A stretch of 64,000 bases of DNA from Sphingomonas hominis (GCF_013328205.1 NZ_JABULH010000005.1:62001-126000), one strand, 5' to 3'; counted from the stretch's first letter, positions 44,169-53,701 are shown. Numbers and translations: made by a program. The notes: generated by a model not told the origin, from the sequence alone.

Positions 44169-45839
44169 TCACCGCCCCTGGGCGCGCCAGCGGGCGATCG
44201 TGCGGGCGACGATCTGGTCCTCGTCGCCGACCTCGCGCCACGATTCGGAGAACACCGGGTCGGCCGAGGCCGGCCGCTTCGCTTCCTCCAGCGTGTCGAG
44301 CATGACGCGCACCGGAATCGACACGCCCTCACCGCAGACGATACACTCGCGATTGCGAAGCGCGGGGATCGAATCGAGGAAGCCACGGGCGCCCTCAGGC
44401 ATCGCTGCGCGCACGAACGCCTGGTCGCGCTCGTTGTTGAGTCGCATCGCGATGATCGTTCCGCACTGCGACAGCACCCCCTCCGCGAGATCGGACGGGC
44501 GCTGCGTGATGAGGCCGAGCGACACGCCATATTTGCGTCCTTCCTTGGCAATGCGGCTGAGGATGCGTGACACCGCACTCTGCGCCTCGCGCTCGTTGGG
44601 AATGTAGCGGTGCGCTTCCTCGCACACGAGCAGGATCGGGCGTTGCGGCTCGTTCCTTGACCAGATCGCGAAGTCGAAAACCATGCGGCTGAGCACCGCG
44701 ACCACCGCCGAGGTGATCTCGCTCGGCACGCCCGACACGTCGATGATCGAGATCGGGCGGCCGTCGCCCGGCAGGCGGAAGATGCGCGACACGAACGCCG
44801 CCATCGTGTCGGCGACCAGCATGCCGTTGAACATGAAGCCGAAGCGCGGATCGGCCTTGATCTCCTCGATCTTGGCTTTCAGCCGCAGGTAGGGCGCGGT
44901 GGAGCCGGCGCGGTCCATCTTGCCCATGTCCTGCTGGATCAACTGCAACAGGTCGCTGAGCAGGTACGGCACCGGCGCGTCGACGGTGAGCTTGGGAATA
45001 TCCTGCCCGATCCGGTTCTTGGCGCGCGCGGCGAGCAGGCATTTGGCGAGGATGTCGGCGTCGATCTGCCGATCAGGGCCACTGGAGGTCAGGAACACCT
45101 CGCAATGTTCCTCAAAGTTCATCAGCCAATAGGGCATCTGCAGGTTGTTGACGTCGTACAGCGCGCCATTGTGCTTGAACGCCGCGGCATATTCGCCGTG
45201 CGGGTCGATCATCACGACATGGCCCTGCGGCGCCAGTTCGCAGATGCGGTGCAGGATCAACGCCGCGGAGGTCGACTTGCCGGTGCCGGTCGAGCCGAGC
45301 AGCGCGAAATGTTTGCCCAGCATCGCGTCGACGAACAGCGATCCGCGCACGTCCTTGGTCGGGTAGACGTGGCCGACTTCGATCGTCGCGCGGTCGTCGG
45401 CGGCATAGACCTGAACCAGGTCGCTCGCCGACACCGGATATACCTCGGTGCCCGGCATGGGGTAGCGCGTGACACCGCGGCGGAAGGCGTAGAGCTTGCC
45501 GGTCAGCTGCTCCTCCTCGCCTTCGCCCAGGAAATCGACCGCGGCGACAATCTGCCCGGCGGTGCCGGCGGCGAGCTTGAGCGAGCGGATGCTGGCAACG
45601 AGCCACGTCGTGCCCAGCCGAACCTTGATCTGTCCACCGACCTGTCCCGCGCTCGCCAGCACGACGTCGTCGCTGCCCGCCAGCGGCGCGAGCGCCGCCA
45701 TGTCGAGCACGATCTCGCTGCGCGAACCCGCGATCTCGAGCACGTAGCCGATCGGGTCGGCCGCGTGCGACGGCACCGCATCAGTCATCGCGCCGGCGAA
45801 CACGCCCGCAAACGCGAGGGAAGGCGGTTGATCGGTCAT
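44169..45839 (-). CDS. HerA-type ATP-binding protein (DUF87)
   Basis: The 556-residue protein has an N-terminal HerA barrel region (to about 155) and a FtsK/HerA-like ATPase core with Walker A LLGSTGTGKSTSAALIL and Walker B PILLVCEEAHRY. IDPHGEY and GLITQRPSDL are typical. HerA proteins translocate DNA as hexamers and often work with the nuclease NurA. No nuclease partner lies beside it. It is common in alphaproteobacterial chromosomes, so a housekeeping repair role is likely; a defence role cannot be excluded. Confidence 0.85.
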   Translation of the reverse strand: MTDQPPSLAFAGVFAGAMTDAVPSHAADPIGYVLEIAGSRSEIVLDMAALAPLAGSDDVVLASAGQVGGQIKVRLGTTWLVASIRSLKLAAGTAGQIVAAVDFLGEGEEEQLTGKLYAFRRGVTRYPMPGTEVYPVSASDLVQVYAADDRATIEVGHVYPTKDVRGSLFVDAMLGKHFALLGSTGTGKSTSAALILHRICELAPQGHVVMIDPHGEYAAAFKHNGALYDVNNLQMPYWLMNFEEHCEVFLTSSGPDRQIDADILAKCLLAARAKNRIGQDIPKLTVDAPVPYLLSDLLQLIQQDMGKMDRAGSTAPYLRLKAKIEEIKADPRFGFMFNGMLVADTMAAFVSRIFRLPGDGRPISIIDVSGVPSEITSAVVAVLSRMVFDFAIWSRNEPQRPILLVCEEAHRYIPNEREAQSAVSRILSRIAKEGRKYGVSLGLITQRPSDLAEGVLSQCGTIIAMRLNNERDQAFVRAAMPEGARGFLDSIPALRNRECIVCGEGVSIPVRVMLDTLEEAKRPASADPVFSESWREVGDEDQIVARTIARWRAQGR

Positions 45840-45930
45840 AAGGGCACGGCGCCGTTCATGAGTCGCGGTGCTAGGCCGATAATGTAAATTTTGCGTGGAT
45901 GTATCCGTTTTGGAGCGGAACCGGCGCGAT

Positions 45931-46686
45931 CTACGTGCGTCGCGCGAAGCGCCCTGCGCCCCATCCGAGCAGCGCCGACAGCGCCACTGCGCTCAACCCG
46001 TAGAGGATCGCGTGGTGATCCGCGGCGCGCGACACGAATCGCTCGAAACCGGTCTTGCGCACGTCGATGTCGCGCACCGCCGCGGCGAGCACGCGCCCGT
46101 CACGGATCAGGAACGTTTCCGCGGTGAAGCGCCCGGTCGGCACGCGCGCAGGGATCGTCAGCCGCGCGCGGTACAGCACGTCGCCGGTGATCTCGACCGC
46201 ACCGGGCGCTTCGACGAACAGCCCGGTGCGGCGACGCTGTTCGACCAATCCTTGCGTGAAGCGATCCTGCACCGCCGAGGGTGCATTGGATGCAGGCGAG
46301 AGTTGCAGGCTGCCCAACCCCAGTTCGTAGATCGCCCGCGTTCGCGCATCCACCAGTTTATCGATCGGCCGCGACGAGGCGATCGCGTAGAAGGACGGTG
46401 CCGAGCGATAGCGCAGCGCCTCGGCATTGACCCAGATGCCCGCCACTTTCTCCTTCTCGCGGATGATGATCGACTGCGCCGGGCCTTTCAGCACGATGAC
46501 GACGTCGGTGCGCTCCGCCCGCTCCGGCAAGCGTCCGCCTGGGTAGAGGATAGCACCGAACAGCAGCAGGTCCGCGCCCGAGAAGCTGTACTTGATCTCG
46601 ATGTCACGCTGCGACACGTCGGGGACCAGCACCGGTTTCGCCTGCCCCATCAGCAGCGGGGCGAGCAGAAGAAGCGTGCGCCTCAC
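45931..46686 (-). CDS. TIGR02186 family transmembrane protein
   Basis: The 251-residue protein begins with a signal-like segment (MRRTLLLLAPLLMGQAKP) and ends with one membrane span (HHAILYGLSAVALSALLGWG). VSQRDIEIKYSFSGADLLLF and IIIREKEKVAGIWVN are marks of the alphaproteobacterial TIGR02186 family. These genes usually sit beside a TauE/SafE exporter, as here. Its GTG start overlaps the stop of that gene (GTGA). A role in the exporter complex is inferred from this link. Confidence 0.85.
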   Translation of the reverse strand: MRRTLLLLAPLLMGQAKPVLVPDVSQRDIEIKYSFSGADLLLFGAILYPGGRLPERAERTDVVIVLKGPAQSIIIREKEKVAGIWVNAEALRYRSAPSFYAIASSRPIDKLVDARTRAIYELGLGSLQLSPASNAPSAVQDRFTQGLVEQRRRTGLFVEAPGAVEITGDVLYRARLTIPARVPTGRFTAETFLIRDGRVLAAAVRDIDVRKTGFERFVSRAADHHAILYGLSAVALSALLGWGAGRFARRT

Positions 46687-47597
46687 GACAGCTCAACGGT
46701 GTAGATTTCACCTGGCCGCCACGCCAACCCGAGCGCGACGCGCGTGCACACCAGCAGCACGACGATGCCGAGCGCCAGTCGCAGATATTCGGGCCGCGCG
46801 CGATTGGCGAAGCGCGCGCCGACCTGTGCGCCCACGACCGATCCGACCAGCAGCAATCCGGCGAGCACGATGTCGACCGCCTTGGTGGTGGTGGCGTGGA
46901 CCATGGTCGCCACCATGGTCACGAACAACGTCTGGAACAGCGAGGTGCCGACCACCACCGACGTCGCCATGCCCAGCAGGTAGATCATCGCCGGCACCAG
47001 CACGAACCCGCCGCCGACGCCCAGCAGCACGGTCAGGATGCCGACCCCGAAGCCGAGCAGGAATGGCGCCAGCGGGGAGATATACAGGCCCGAGGCGTAG
47101 AAGCGCATGCGCCACGGCAGCCCTGCGACCAGCGGGTGGTGCCGCCGCCGACGCGGTCGCGGCGTCGCGGCACCGCGCAGCACGCGGATCGACCCCACCG
47201 CCTCGCGCGTCATCAGCGTTCCGATCCAGCCGAGCAGCACGACGTAGACGATGCCGATCACCGTATCGATCTGCCCCGATGCCTGCAGGATGCGGAACAG
47301 GAACGCGCCCGCGATCGACCCGACGACGCCGCCCGCGACCAGGATCGCGCCCATCTTCACGTCAACGCCGCCGCGGCGGAAATGCGCGAACACGCCGGAT
47401 ACGCTCGCCCCCGTCACCTGACTCGCCGCCGAGGCCGCGGCGACGGTCGGCGGGATGCCGTAAACGATCAACAGCGGCGTGGTCAGGAACCCGCCGCCGA
47501 CGCCGAACATGCCCGACAGCAAGCCGACGCCCGCGCCCAGCGCGATCATCACCAGCGCGTTCACCGACAGGTTCGCGATCGGCAGGTAGACGTCCAT
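46683..47597 (-). CDS. TauE/SafE family sulfite/organosulfur exporter
   Basis: The 304-residue protein has about eight hydrophobic segments and the repeated TauE/SafE pattern VGLLSGMFGVGGGFLTTPLL and VGILTVLLGVGGGFVLVPAM. It probably exports sulfite or sulfonates across the inner membrane, jointly with the TIGR02186 protein coupled downstream. The ATG at 47597 (MDVYLPIANLS) is preferred over a longer start at 47672. Confidence 0.87.
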   Translation of the reverse strand: MDVYLPIANLSVNALVMIALGAGVGLLSGMFGVGGGFLTTPLLIVYGIPPTVAAASAASQVTGASVSGVFAHFRRGGVDVKMGAILVAGGVVGSIAGAFLFRILQASGQIDTVIGIVYVVLLGWIGTLMTREAVGSIRVLRGAATPRPRRRRHHPLVAGLPWRMRFYASGLYISPLAPFLLGFGVGILTVLLGVGGGFVLVPAMIYLLGMATSVVVGTSLFQTLFVTMVATMVHATTTKAVDIVLAGLLLVGSVVGAQVGARFANRARPEYLRLALGIVVLLVCTRVALGLAWRPGEIYTVELS

Positions 47598-48180
47598 GAT
47601 CGCAGGGTTAGTCGCTTCGTCGCGGCAGCGATAGCCGCGCCTCGCGCGGAGGGGGCGGAGCGACGCGTGCACGGCTCGCGCTCCGTCATCTCAGGTGGAA
47701 CCGCAAACACCAGGCTCTCGGTCCTACGCGAAGGGGCGACGCCGCGAATGCGTGGAATCGTAGGCGGCACTTCCGCACGCGGCTCCGCGTCCAACGACCA
47801 TACCGGCGTTTGTGGGACCACCTCGGGGACAGTGCCGGGCGGGGCGGCTCGCATCCACGTTCGGCCGCACGCAGGAGGCGCTAGAGAGCGACACCGATCC
47901 GGTTGAGCAACACCGTACACACAGGACTGGGCGGCGCGTGCTCCGATTATCGGCAATGGCGTTTCCACTGAACAGACATGCTATGCGTAGGTCTGCACGG
48001 CATCAGCATGCCAACGTTGAGGCGGACCGAGGGCAGTCGCACGCGCACCCACAGCTACGCCATCCGAGTGTCCGCGCTATAAGCCAAAATGTGAGCGGTG
48101 CCTCGCTGTGCCCGGTGGTACGTTAGGCGGCTGCCATTACCCGGCTCGGTCACCAAAACTTCGGCCACCTTCGGCACCAA
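47598..48180. other. 583-bp gap without a recognised gene
   Basis: Open frames exist on both strands but none has a known motif, a good ribosome-binding site or a neighbour that would couple to it. The base composition drops slightly near 48060-48160. I see no repeat, hairpin-terminator or tRNA in it. Confidence 0.4.
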
Positions 48181-49257
48181 TCAAAAATCGGCACCGATCG
48201 ACAGCACCGCGCCCGATCCCGGCCGCGCGTTGCCTGCCACCCGCTCGCGCCATTGCACGCCGACGCGGATCGCGCGCGCCTCGACCGGCAGCACCGCCAC
48301 CAGCGATGGCCCGAGGTCGAGCCGCGCCGCGCCGCGCTGCGCCGCACCCCAGGCGCCGAGCCCGAGCTCCAGCCGCGCCCGCCCGCGGCTTGCGATCGTG
48401 CGCCCGACACTCACCGCGCCGTCGATATAGCCGTCCGCGCGGTCGCGCGCGATTACCCCGCCCTGCGCGTAGCCGTCGACGTGTAGCCCAGCGCCGAGCG
48501 GCAGCGCGCTGACCCCGCCCACCAGGCCGATCGCCGGGCCGCCGCGGATGTTGGCGATCCCGATCCGCTGCTCGGCTACGAGGCGGATCGGCAGCCGCGT
48601 CGGCTGCCACTCGACGCCGACCGCCGCCTCTTGTTGCCGCACCCCGGTCGCCGCCGCGACGCGTGCCACCGCCGCCACGCGCCCGCGAGCGTCGAGCCGG
48701 TAGGCGATGCGCGCGCCGATCTGGCTGCCGCCGAGCTGCGGGGTCGCGACGCCGCCCGCATCGCCGGCACCGCGCACGAACGCCCAGGCGCTGCCCGACC
48801 AGCGCGGTCGCGTCGGCAGCGCGGTGGCGACCGGTTGCGCGGCATCGTAGCGCGCCGTGCCCGCGTTCACCGGCACAGGGGCGGTGATCGAAGGAGCTTC
48901 CACCGGCTCGACCGCCGCGATCGACACGGGCGCGACCGGCGGCGCCACACGCGACACGGCCGGCACCGCGGGTGCTACCAAGCTTCTGCGCAGCATCACC
49001 TCGGCCGCAGCCAAGCTTCCCGCCGCAACCAACGGCGTCGGCGCGCGCGTGCCTAGAGCGAAGTGGGGAGTAGGCGCGCGCGCGGCCCGTGTCACCGCGG
49101 CGAGCCGCTCGACTTGCGCTTCCGGCCACAGCAACGCCACGCGCGCGCCGGTCCATCCACCCACTACGATCATCAGGAACCGCAGCGGACGCCCCTGCCC
49201 GCCGAACCGCAGCGCGCCCCAGCCAGATCTCACCTCACTAAGTCGCACTGCGCTCAT
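48181..49257 (-). CDS. Outer-membrane beta-barrel protein paired with an NfrB-like transferase (NfrA C-terminal type)
   Basis: The 358-residue protein has one N-terminal membrane segment (RPLRFLMIVVGGWTGARVAL), an Ala/Pro-rich linker, and from about residue 180 alternating strands (SQIGARIAYRLDARG, VGVEWQPTRLPIRLVAEQRI, LHVDGYAQGGVIARD) ending in Phe (LSIGADF), as outer-membrane barrels do. Such a tail fits the C-terminal region of NfrA (bacteriophage N4 receptor type). Its ATG overlaps the stop of the glycosyltransferase gene (ATGA), so the pair work together in polysaccharide export. It lacks the large TPR-rich part of E. coli NfrA. Confidence 0.6.
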   Translation of the reverse strand: MSAVRLSEVRSGWGALRFGGQGRPLRFLMIVVGGWTGARVALLWPEAQVERLAAVTRAARAPTPHFALGTRAPTPLVAAGSLAAAEVMLRRSLVAPAVPAVSRVAPPVAPVSIAAVEPVEAPSITAPVPVNAGTARYDAAQPVATALPTRPRWSGSAWAFVRGAGDAGGVATPQLGGSQIGARIAYRLDARGRVAAVARVAAATGVRQQEAAVGVEWQPTRLPIRLVAEQRIGIANIRGGPAIGLVGGVSALPLGAGLHVDGYAQGGVIARDRADGYIDGAVSVGRTIASRGRARLELGLGAWGAAQRGAARLDLGPSLVAVLPVEARAIRVGVQWRERVAGNARPGSGAVLSIGADF

Positions 49258-50626
49258 GCCGCACCCGGCAGCACCGTGGGGAAGCGGTGCGTCGTTTTGT
49301 CCCATCGCGGCGCACGCCCCAGCAGCATGCCGACGTAGCGCACCACTGCGCGCCTTGCGGCGAGCAGTGAAATGACGTTGCCCAGCACCGCGCGCGGGAC
49401 CGAGCGCACCCCCTCGCGCCAGCCATGTTCGTGCGCGGTCGCGCGCGCGCGCACCAGCAAGCGCCACGCGAGCAGCACCGCATTTGCCGACAGCAGCGCC
49501 GCCAGCAGGTCGCTCGTCCCCGGCGGCACACTGCCGAGCAGGCCATGGCCGAGCAGCGACAATCCCCAGGCGACCAGTGCGAGGTAACCGACCGCCAGCG
49601 TCAGCACCGCCAGCGGCGCGCGACGATCACGCATGCGCATCCACAGCTCAGCCGCGCGCCAGCGCCCGCCCCAGCCGGTGCGGTCCCAACCGGCAAGCGC
49701 GATGCCGGTCATCCAGCGCGCCTTCTGCACCACGGCCGCGCGCACCGTGTCGGGGAAATAGGCGCGCACCGCGACCAGCGCGTCGTTCTCGCGCTCGCGC
49801 ACTCGCACGAAGCGGCTGCGATATCCCAGCGCCGCTACGCGCAGGCCGAGTTCGTAATCCTCGGTCAGGCTGGCGGGCTCGAACGGCGCGTCGTTGGTCG
49901 CGCGGGCGAGCTGATCGAGCGCGTCGCGCCGGATCGCGCAGCCGACCCCGGCGAGCGGCATCGCCGCGCCTATCGCATTGCGCACCGGCAGCGCGACTGC
50001 GTGCGCCAGCGCGAACTCGTCGGCATAATGGCCGGTCACCATCGGCGACGCCGGATCGATCAACGGCACCACCGGCAATTGCACCAGCGCGTTGTTTTCC
50101 AGGTAATGCGCGATCACGCGCAGCTCGGCGGGGTGCAGCACGTCCTCGGCGTCATGCAGGATCACTGCCTGCGTCTGCCGCCCCGCCGCCGCGTCGTCGC
50201 GCAGCAGCGCGCGCCACAAGGTGTTGAGGCAATCGGCCTTGGTGGTCGGGCCGGCGCGCTCCCCCACCACCAGCCGCACCCGCGAGTCGGCGACCGCCGC
50301 CACCGCTGCGATCGTCGCCGGATCGTTCGGGTAGCAGCCGACGAAGATGCGGTAATCGGGATAATCGAGCCTGCGAGCGCGGTGCGCAGCATCGCGCCGA
50401 TCACCGCCTGCTCGTCCCACGCCCCGACGAAGATCGCGAGCGGCTCCGCACGCGCATCCGGTATGTCGGCGAGCGTCGCGGCGGGCTGCCGGCAGAAGAC
50501 ATAGGCGAGATCGACCAGCAGATCGTCGACGCCGCCGACAAAGAACATGATCGCTGCGAACAACAAGGCTTCGTGCAACACGAGGTCGCACGCGTGCAGG
50601 CCCGCCGTGGCCACGCCGTCCCACAT
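49254..50626 (-). pseudogene. NfrB-like processive family 2 glycosyltransferase, frameshifted
   Basis: The N-terminus from the ATG at 50626 (MWDGVATAGLHACDLVLHEA) has a membrane segment followed by VGGVDDLLVDLAYV and VGAWDEQAVIGAMLRTALA, typical of NfrB. At about 50371 one base is lost: the downstream frame continues RLDYPDYRIFVGCYPNDPAT. It keeps HDAEDVLHPAE, TEDYELGLR and QKARWMTG (the D...TED...QxxRW motifs of processive GT2 enzymes) and a membrane C-terminus. In the original frame translation would run into unrelated residues. A real mutation or a sequencing error is possible. The barrel partner downstream is intact. Confidence 0.8.
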
Positions 50627-50989
50627 CAGCCACCCCCGTGCGCTGTCCCCGGAACGGCAATCTGCAAAATACGTAATTGGCGCGCAAGTTGTTGAAACTT
50701 ACGATTTGCAGCGTCGATGTGCACGGCGCCGCCGCCATGCGTGCAACTACAGCGATAGTTTCGATGCAATTGGTCGGTACGGGAGAACAAAAGCGACGCA
50801 TCCGCGTTCGCTTTCACGGTCCCTTTATCCCCCTTTCGGGACCAGTGCCGACCCCAAGCCGGTACGGGCCGCGCCGACGCGTAATCAGCGGCGCGGCCGA
50901 TCGGGGCCTTGCCAGCGGTGCGCGGCTCGAACCCGCGCACCGCCTTGGCCCTTGGGGAGAGCGCTTGCCCGCCTCCGGTCAGGCCGACG
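50627..50989. other. 363-bp gap with a hairpin resembling a tRNA T-arm
   Basis: No gene is supported. A 10-bp perfect hairpin lies at 50915-50943 (stem GCGGTGCGCG, loop GCTCGAACC). GGGGAGAGCGCTTGCC just after it looks like a tRNA D-arm segment, but no anticodon stem or acceptor stem can be assembled in the right order. It may be a tRNA fragment or chance. Confidence 0.35.
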
Positions 50990-51574
50990 TTACCAGTAGA
51001 AGTTGCGGATCACGTCCAACACGACGCCGCGGCGCTGATCGACCAGGATCACGTCGTTGTAATGCCGCACCCAGCGCGCGTAACCGCGCGCGGGCGGCAG
51101 GTGATAACGCCACGGATCGTTGATGACGTAGCGCGATCCGTAATAGCCCGCGCCGATCCGCGCACCGGGGCGGAAGTTCTGATAGCCGAACGGTGCCCGC
51201 CAGTTGCCGCGCGCGTAGAGGCTGCGGTTCTGCTGGCGCCACGACGACCAGTCGCCCCGACCCCAATCTCGACGCTCCGCATTGCGCCCGCGATCGTCAC
51301 GCCAGTCACGGTCGCCGCGCCAGTCACGATCACCATAACGGCCGCGCAGATCCTCGCGATATTCCTGCCGCGCCTCGCGCAGGTCGCCACGCTGGTCGCG
51401 GATGTCGTCACGGTCGCCGAAGCGGCGCGCACGGTTCAGATCGCGCTGCTCCTCGCGAATGTCCTGCCGGTCGCGGCGCAACTCCTCGCGCGACTGCGCC
51501 GAGGCCGCGCCGGGTATCGCAACGCCGGGCAGTGCCACGGCGGCGAGCAGCGCGGTGGTGATGAGCTTACGCAT
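50990..51574 (-). CDS. RcnB family protein (periplasmic, Arg/Asp-rich)
   Basis: The 194-residue protein has a signal peptide (MRKLITTALLAAVALPGVA, cleavage near ASAQ). A long Arg/Asp/Gln-rich coiled middle follows (REELRRDRQDIREEQRDLNR). The RcnB-like tail has the end YHLPPARGYARWVRHYNDVI, then LVDQRRGVVLDVIRNFYW. RcnB in E. coli affects nickel/cobalt balance; this relative's function is uncertain. AGGAGG lies before the ATG at 51574, which decides the start. Confidence 0.8.
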   Translation of the reverse strand: MRKLITTALLAAVALPGVAIPGAASAQSREELRRDRQDIREEQRDLNRARRFGDRDDIRDQRGDLREARQEYREDLRGRYGDRDWRGDRDWRDDRGRNAERRDWGRGDWSSWRQQNRSLYARGNWRAPFGYQNFRPGARIGAGYYGSRYVINDPWRYHLPPARGYARWVRHYNDVILVDQRRGVVLDVIRNFYW

Positions 51575-51771
51575 GAACAACCTCCTTTTCACGGCTTGGC
51601 CTGATCGGCTTCGGCATGAAGCGGAAGTTAGCTTTGGGCGGCTGAACCGGCCGCGAATGGGTGCGTCAGCGAAACGACAGCTTGCGGCGGCGTTGCTTGC
51701 TCAAGCGTCGCCCGCAGCGGTCGAGGCAAGGTAACCGCCCGACTGCCGCGATGCTGGAAACACCTATACGA

Positions 51772-52245
51772 TCACGGCTGGTCGCGACCACCCGCGCGGC
51801 CGCCCGCACCCGGCCCGCCCGCAGTGCCAACCGCGCCGATGTTGCCGAACAATTCGGAGAAGAAGCTGCGGCTGCGGCCCAGCGTCGGCGTCGTCTTCTT
51901 CGACGGATCGATCGACGCGACCTGCTCGACGCCCGACTTGCGGATCGCGGACACGTTGCCTGCCTGATCGAAGCTGATCTGCATCGTCAGTTGCTCAACC
52001 GCCTTGGGCGGGTTGAACGCGTAATTGCGGCTGTCGCGCGCGATGTAATACCAGTCGCCCTGGTTGAACTGGCTCGCGAAGCTCGGATGGCCCAGCGTCG
52101 CCAGCACCGAGGCGCGGTTGTCGACTCCCGGCTGCACCGAATTCACCAGGTCGGCGTCGACGATATAGCCCTGATGCGAGCGCAGCGGCGTGCAACCCGC
52201 CGCCAGCAGGCCGGCCGTGAGAACGAGAGGAAGAAGGAAACGCAT
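51772..52245 (-). CDS. bamE: Outer membrane protein assembly factor BamE
   Basis: The 157-residue lipoprotein (lipobox LLAAGC) has the SmpA/OmlA pattern HQGYIVDADLVNSVQPGVDN, VLATLGHPSFASQF and WYYIARDSR. It is part of the BAM complex that inserts barrel proteins in the outer membrane. The tail is Gly-rich (TAGGPGAGGRAGG). It is divergent from the chaperone gene that follows, the same order as in other sphingomonads. Confidence 0.92.
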   Translation of the reverse strand: MRFLLPLVLTAGLLAAGCTPLRSHQGYIVDADLVNSVQPGVDNRASVLATLGHPSFASQFNQGDWYYIARDSRNYAFNPPKAVEQLTMQISFDQAGNVSAIRKSGVEQVASIDPSKKTTPTLGRSRSFFSELFGNIGAVGTAGGPGAGGRAGGRDQP

Positions 52246-52409
52246 GGACTCTCCGGCGGACTCGATCGGATTGCGCGCGCCGCTGGTCGAAGCGGACGTT
52301 CGCGACCCTCGCCGCGTGCCCGGACGTGGACAGGTGCGGCCTTTGCCCCCAATATGCCCCCCGTGGACGCGACACAAGCGCGCCTGCACCCGACACCATT
52401 GATGGCGAA

Positions 52410-52928
52410 GTGACGAACGTGGGCTGGCTCAAATCATTGTTCGGCGGACGTGACCGCACCGCCGCGCTGCCGTTGTACGATGCGGTGATCGCGCGGGCGC
52501 GGCAACCGCATTGGTATCTGGACGGCGCGGTGCCCGACACGCTCGACGGACGCTTCGACATGGTGGCGGCGGTGCTGGCGATGGTGCAGTTGCGACTCGA
52601 AACCGATCCGGCCGGTGCCGAACCGTCGGCGGTGCTGACCGAGCGGTTCGTCGACGACATGGATGCGCAGGTGCGCCAGATCGGCTTCGGCGACATGGTG
52701 GTCGGCAAGCACGTCGGGCGGATGATGGGGATGCTCGGCGGGCGGCTGGGCGCGTATCGCGAGGGGATCGCGAGCGGCACGCTCGACGCCGCGCTGGTGC
52801 GCAACCTCTACCGCGGCGAGGCACCCGATCCCCAAGCGGTCGCGCATGTGCGGCACGCGCTGCTCGCGCTTCACGCCGCAATCGGGCAGACGTCGATCAA
52901 CGCGCTGATGGAAGGACGCCTGCCGTGA
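52410..52928 (+). CDS. Ubiquinol-cytochrome c chaperone family protein
   Basis: The 172-residue protein (start near VGWLKSLFGGRDRTAALPLY) has the pattern YDAVIARARQPHWYLDGAVP, DGRFDMVAAVLAMVQLRL and DDMDAQVRQIGFGDMVVGKH, typical of the family that includes mitochondrial UQCC1/Cbp3, cytochrome bc1 assembly factors. No ATG lies near; GTG at 52410 or 52419 is used. Its stop overlaps the next start (GTGA). Confidence 0.85.
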   Translation: MTNVGWLKSLFGGRDRTAALPLYDAVIARARQPHWYLDGAVPDTLDGRFDMVAAVLAMVQLRLETDPAGAEPSAVLTERFVDDMDAQVRQIGFGDMVVGKHVGRMMGMLGGRLGAYREGIASGTLDAALVRNLYRGEAPDPQAVAHVRHALLALHAAIGQTSINALMEGRLP

Positions 52929-53467
52929 ACACGCCCGAGTTCAGCCGCGTCGAACGGCTCGACGCGATCGGATCGGACCCGCGCGACGTGTCGATCAGCG
53001 CGAAGGAAGCCGAGCGCGCCGCTCTGGTCGGGCGCTTCGGCCTTCTCGCGATCGAGCGGCTCGAAGGGCGCTTCACCGTGCGGCAAGAGGCAGCGGGGGT
53101 CGCCGTGCGCGGCCGCGTCACCGCAACGGTCACGCAAGCCTGCTCGGTGACGGGCGATCCCGTTCCCGCGCAGGTCGACGAGCCCGTGGAGCTTCGCTTC
53201 GTGCACCCCGCGGGCGCGCGCGCGCCAGTAGGCGACGAGGAAGAGATCGAACTCGCCGGCGAGGAGATCGACACGGTCGAGATCGAGGGCGGTGGCATCG
53301 ACCTGGGCGAAACCGCCGCCGAGACGATGGCGCTGGCGCTCGACCCGTTTCCGCGATCTCCGCGCGCTGCCGAGGTGCTGCGCGAGGCCGGCGTGATCAG
53401 CGAAGAGGAAGCGAAACCCGCCAACCCCTTCGCCGCATTGAAGGCGAAGCTGGAAGGCGGCGCTTAG
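52925..53467 (+). CDS. YceD family protein (DUF177)
   Basis: The 180-residue protein has VTATVTQACSVTGDPVPAQV and an acidic tail with FPRSPRAAEVL and NPFAALKAKLEGGA, matching DUF177/YceD. In many bacteria this gene lies before rpmF and helps 23S rRNA maturation; here rpmF and plsX do not follow. It starts at GTG 52925, overlapping the previous stop. Confidence 0.88.
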   Translation: MNTPEFSRVERLDAIGSDPRDVSISAKEAERAALVGRFGLLAIERLEGRFTVRQEAAGVAVRGRVTATVTQACSVTGDPVPAQVDEPVELRFVHPAGARAPVGDEEEIELAGEEIDTVEIEGGGIDLGETAAETMALALDPFPRSPRAAEVLREAGVISEEEAKPANPFAALKAKLEGGA

Positions 53468-53470
53468 CTT

Positions 53471-53701
53471 TTATTCCGCGATCTCGGCGCGCGCGCCCGT
53501 GATCATCTGCCGCGCGATCTGCCGCACCGCCTCGTCGTCCTTGGTCTCGTCGTGCGCCGGATCGCCCAGGTGATCAAGGCTGCCTTCCAGGAAATCGAGC
53601 AGGCCAGGATGCCGCTGTTCGACATATTCGATCAGCTTGAACAACAGGTGCTCACTCGCGATCTCGCGGCGGCGGGCCTGAACGGCAGTGTCGTCGGTCA
53701 T
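53471..53701 (-). CDS. Small acidic hypothetical protein
   Basis: The 76-residue protein (MTDDTAVQARRREIASEHLL, ending ITGARAEIAE) is mostly helical and acidic with no membrane span. It converges with yceD, with 3 bases between their stop codons. I do not recognise the family. Confidence 0.6.
   Translation of the reverse strand: MTDDTAVQARRREIASEHLLFKLIEYVEQRHPGLLDFLEGSLDHLGDPAHDETKDDEAVRQIARQMITGARAEIAE

Noticed and set aside
43616-44578. A 320-residue protein extending the low-GC gene upstream
   Set aside because: The first half of that frame is a shadow of the HerA-like gene; the real start is most likely the ATG at 44092.
47561-47968. A 135-codon minus-strand frame in the gap after the TauE gene
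   Set aside because: Its end overlaps the TauE start region in another frame, it has no ribosome-binding site and no known motif; I list the gap as empty.
50880-50989. A tRNA gene
   Set aside because: T-arm-like and D-arm-like pieces occur, but in the wrong order and without acceptor or anticodon stems.
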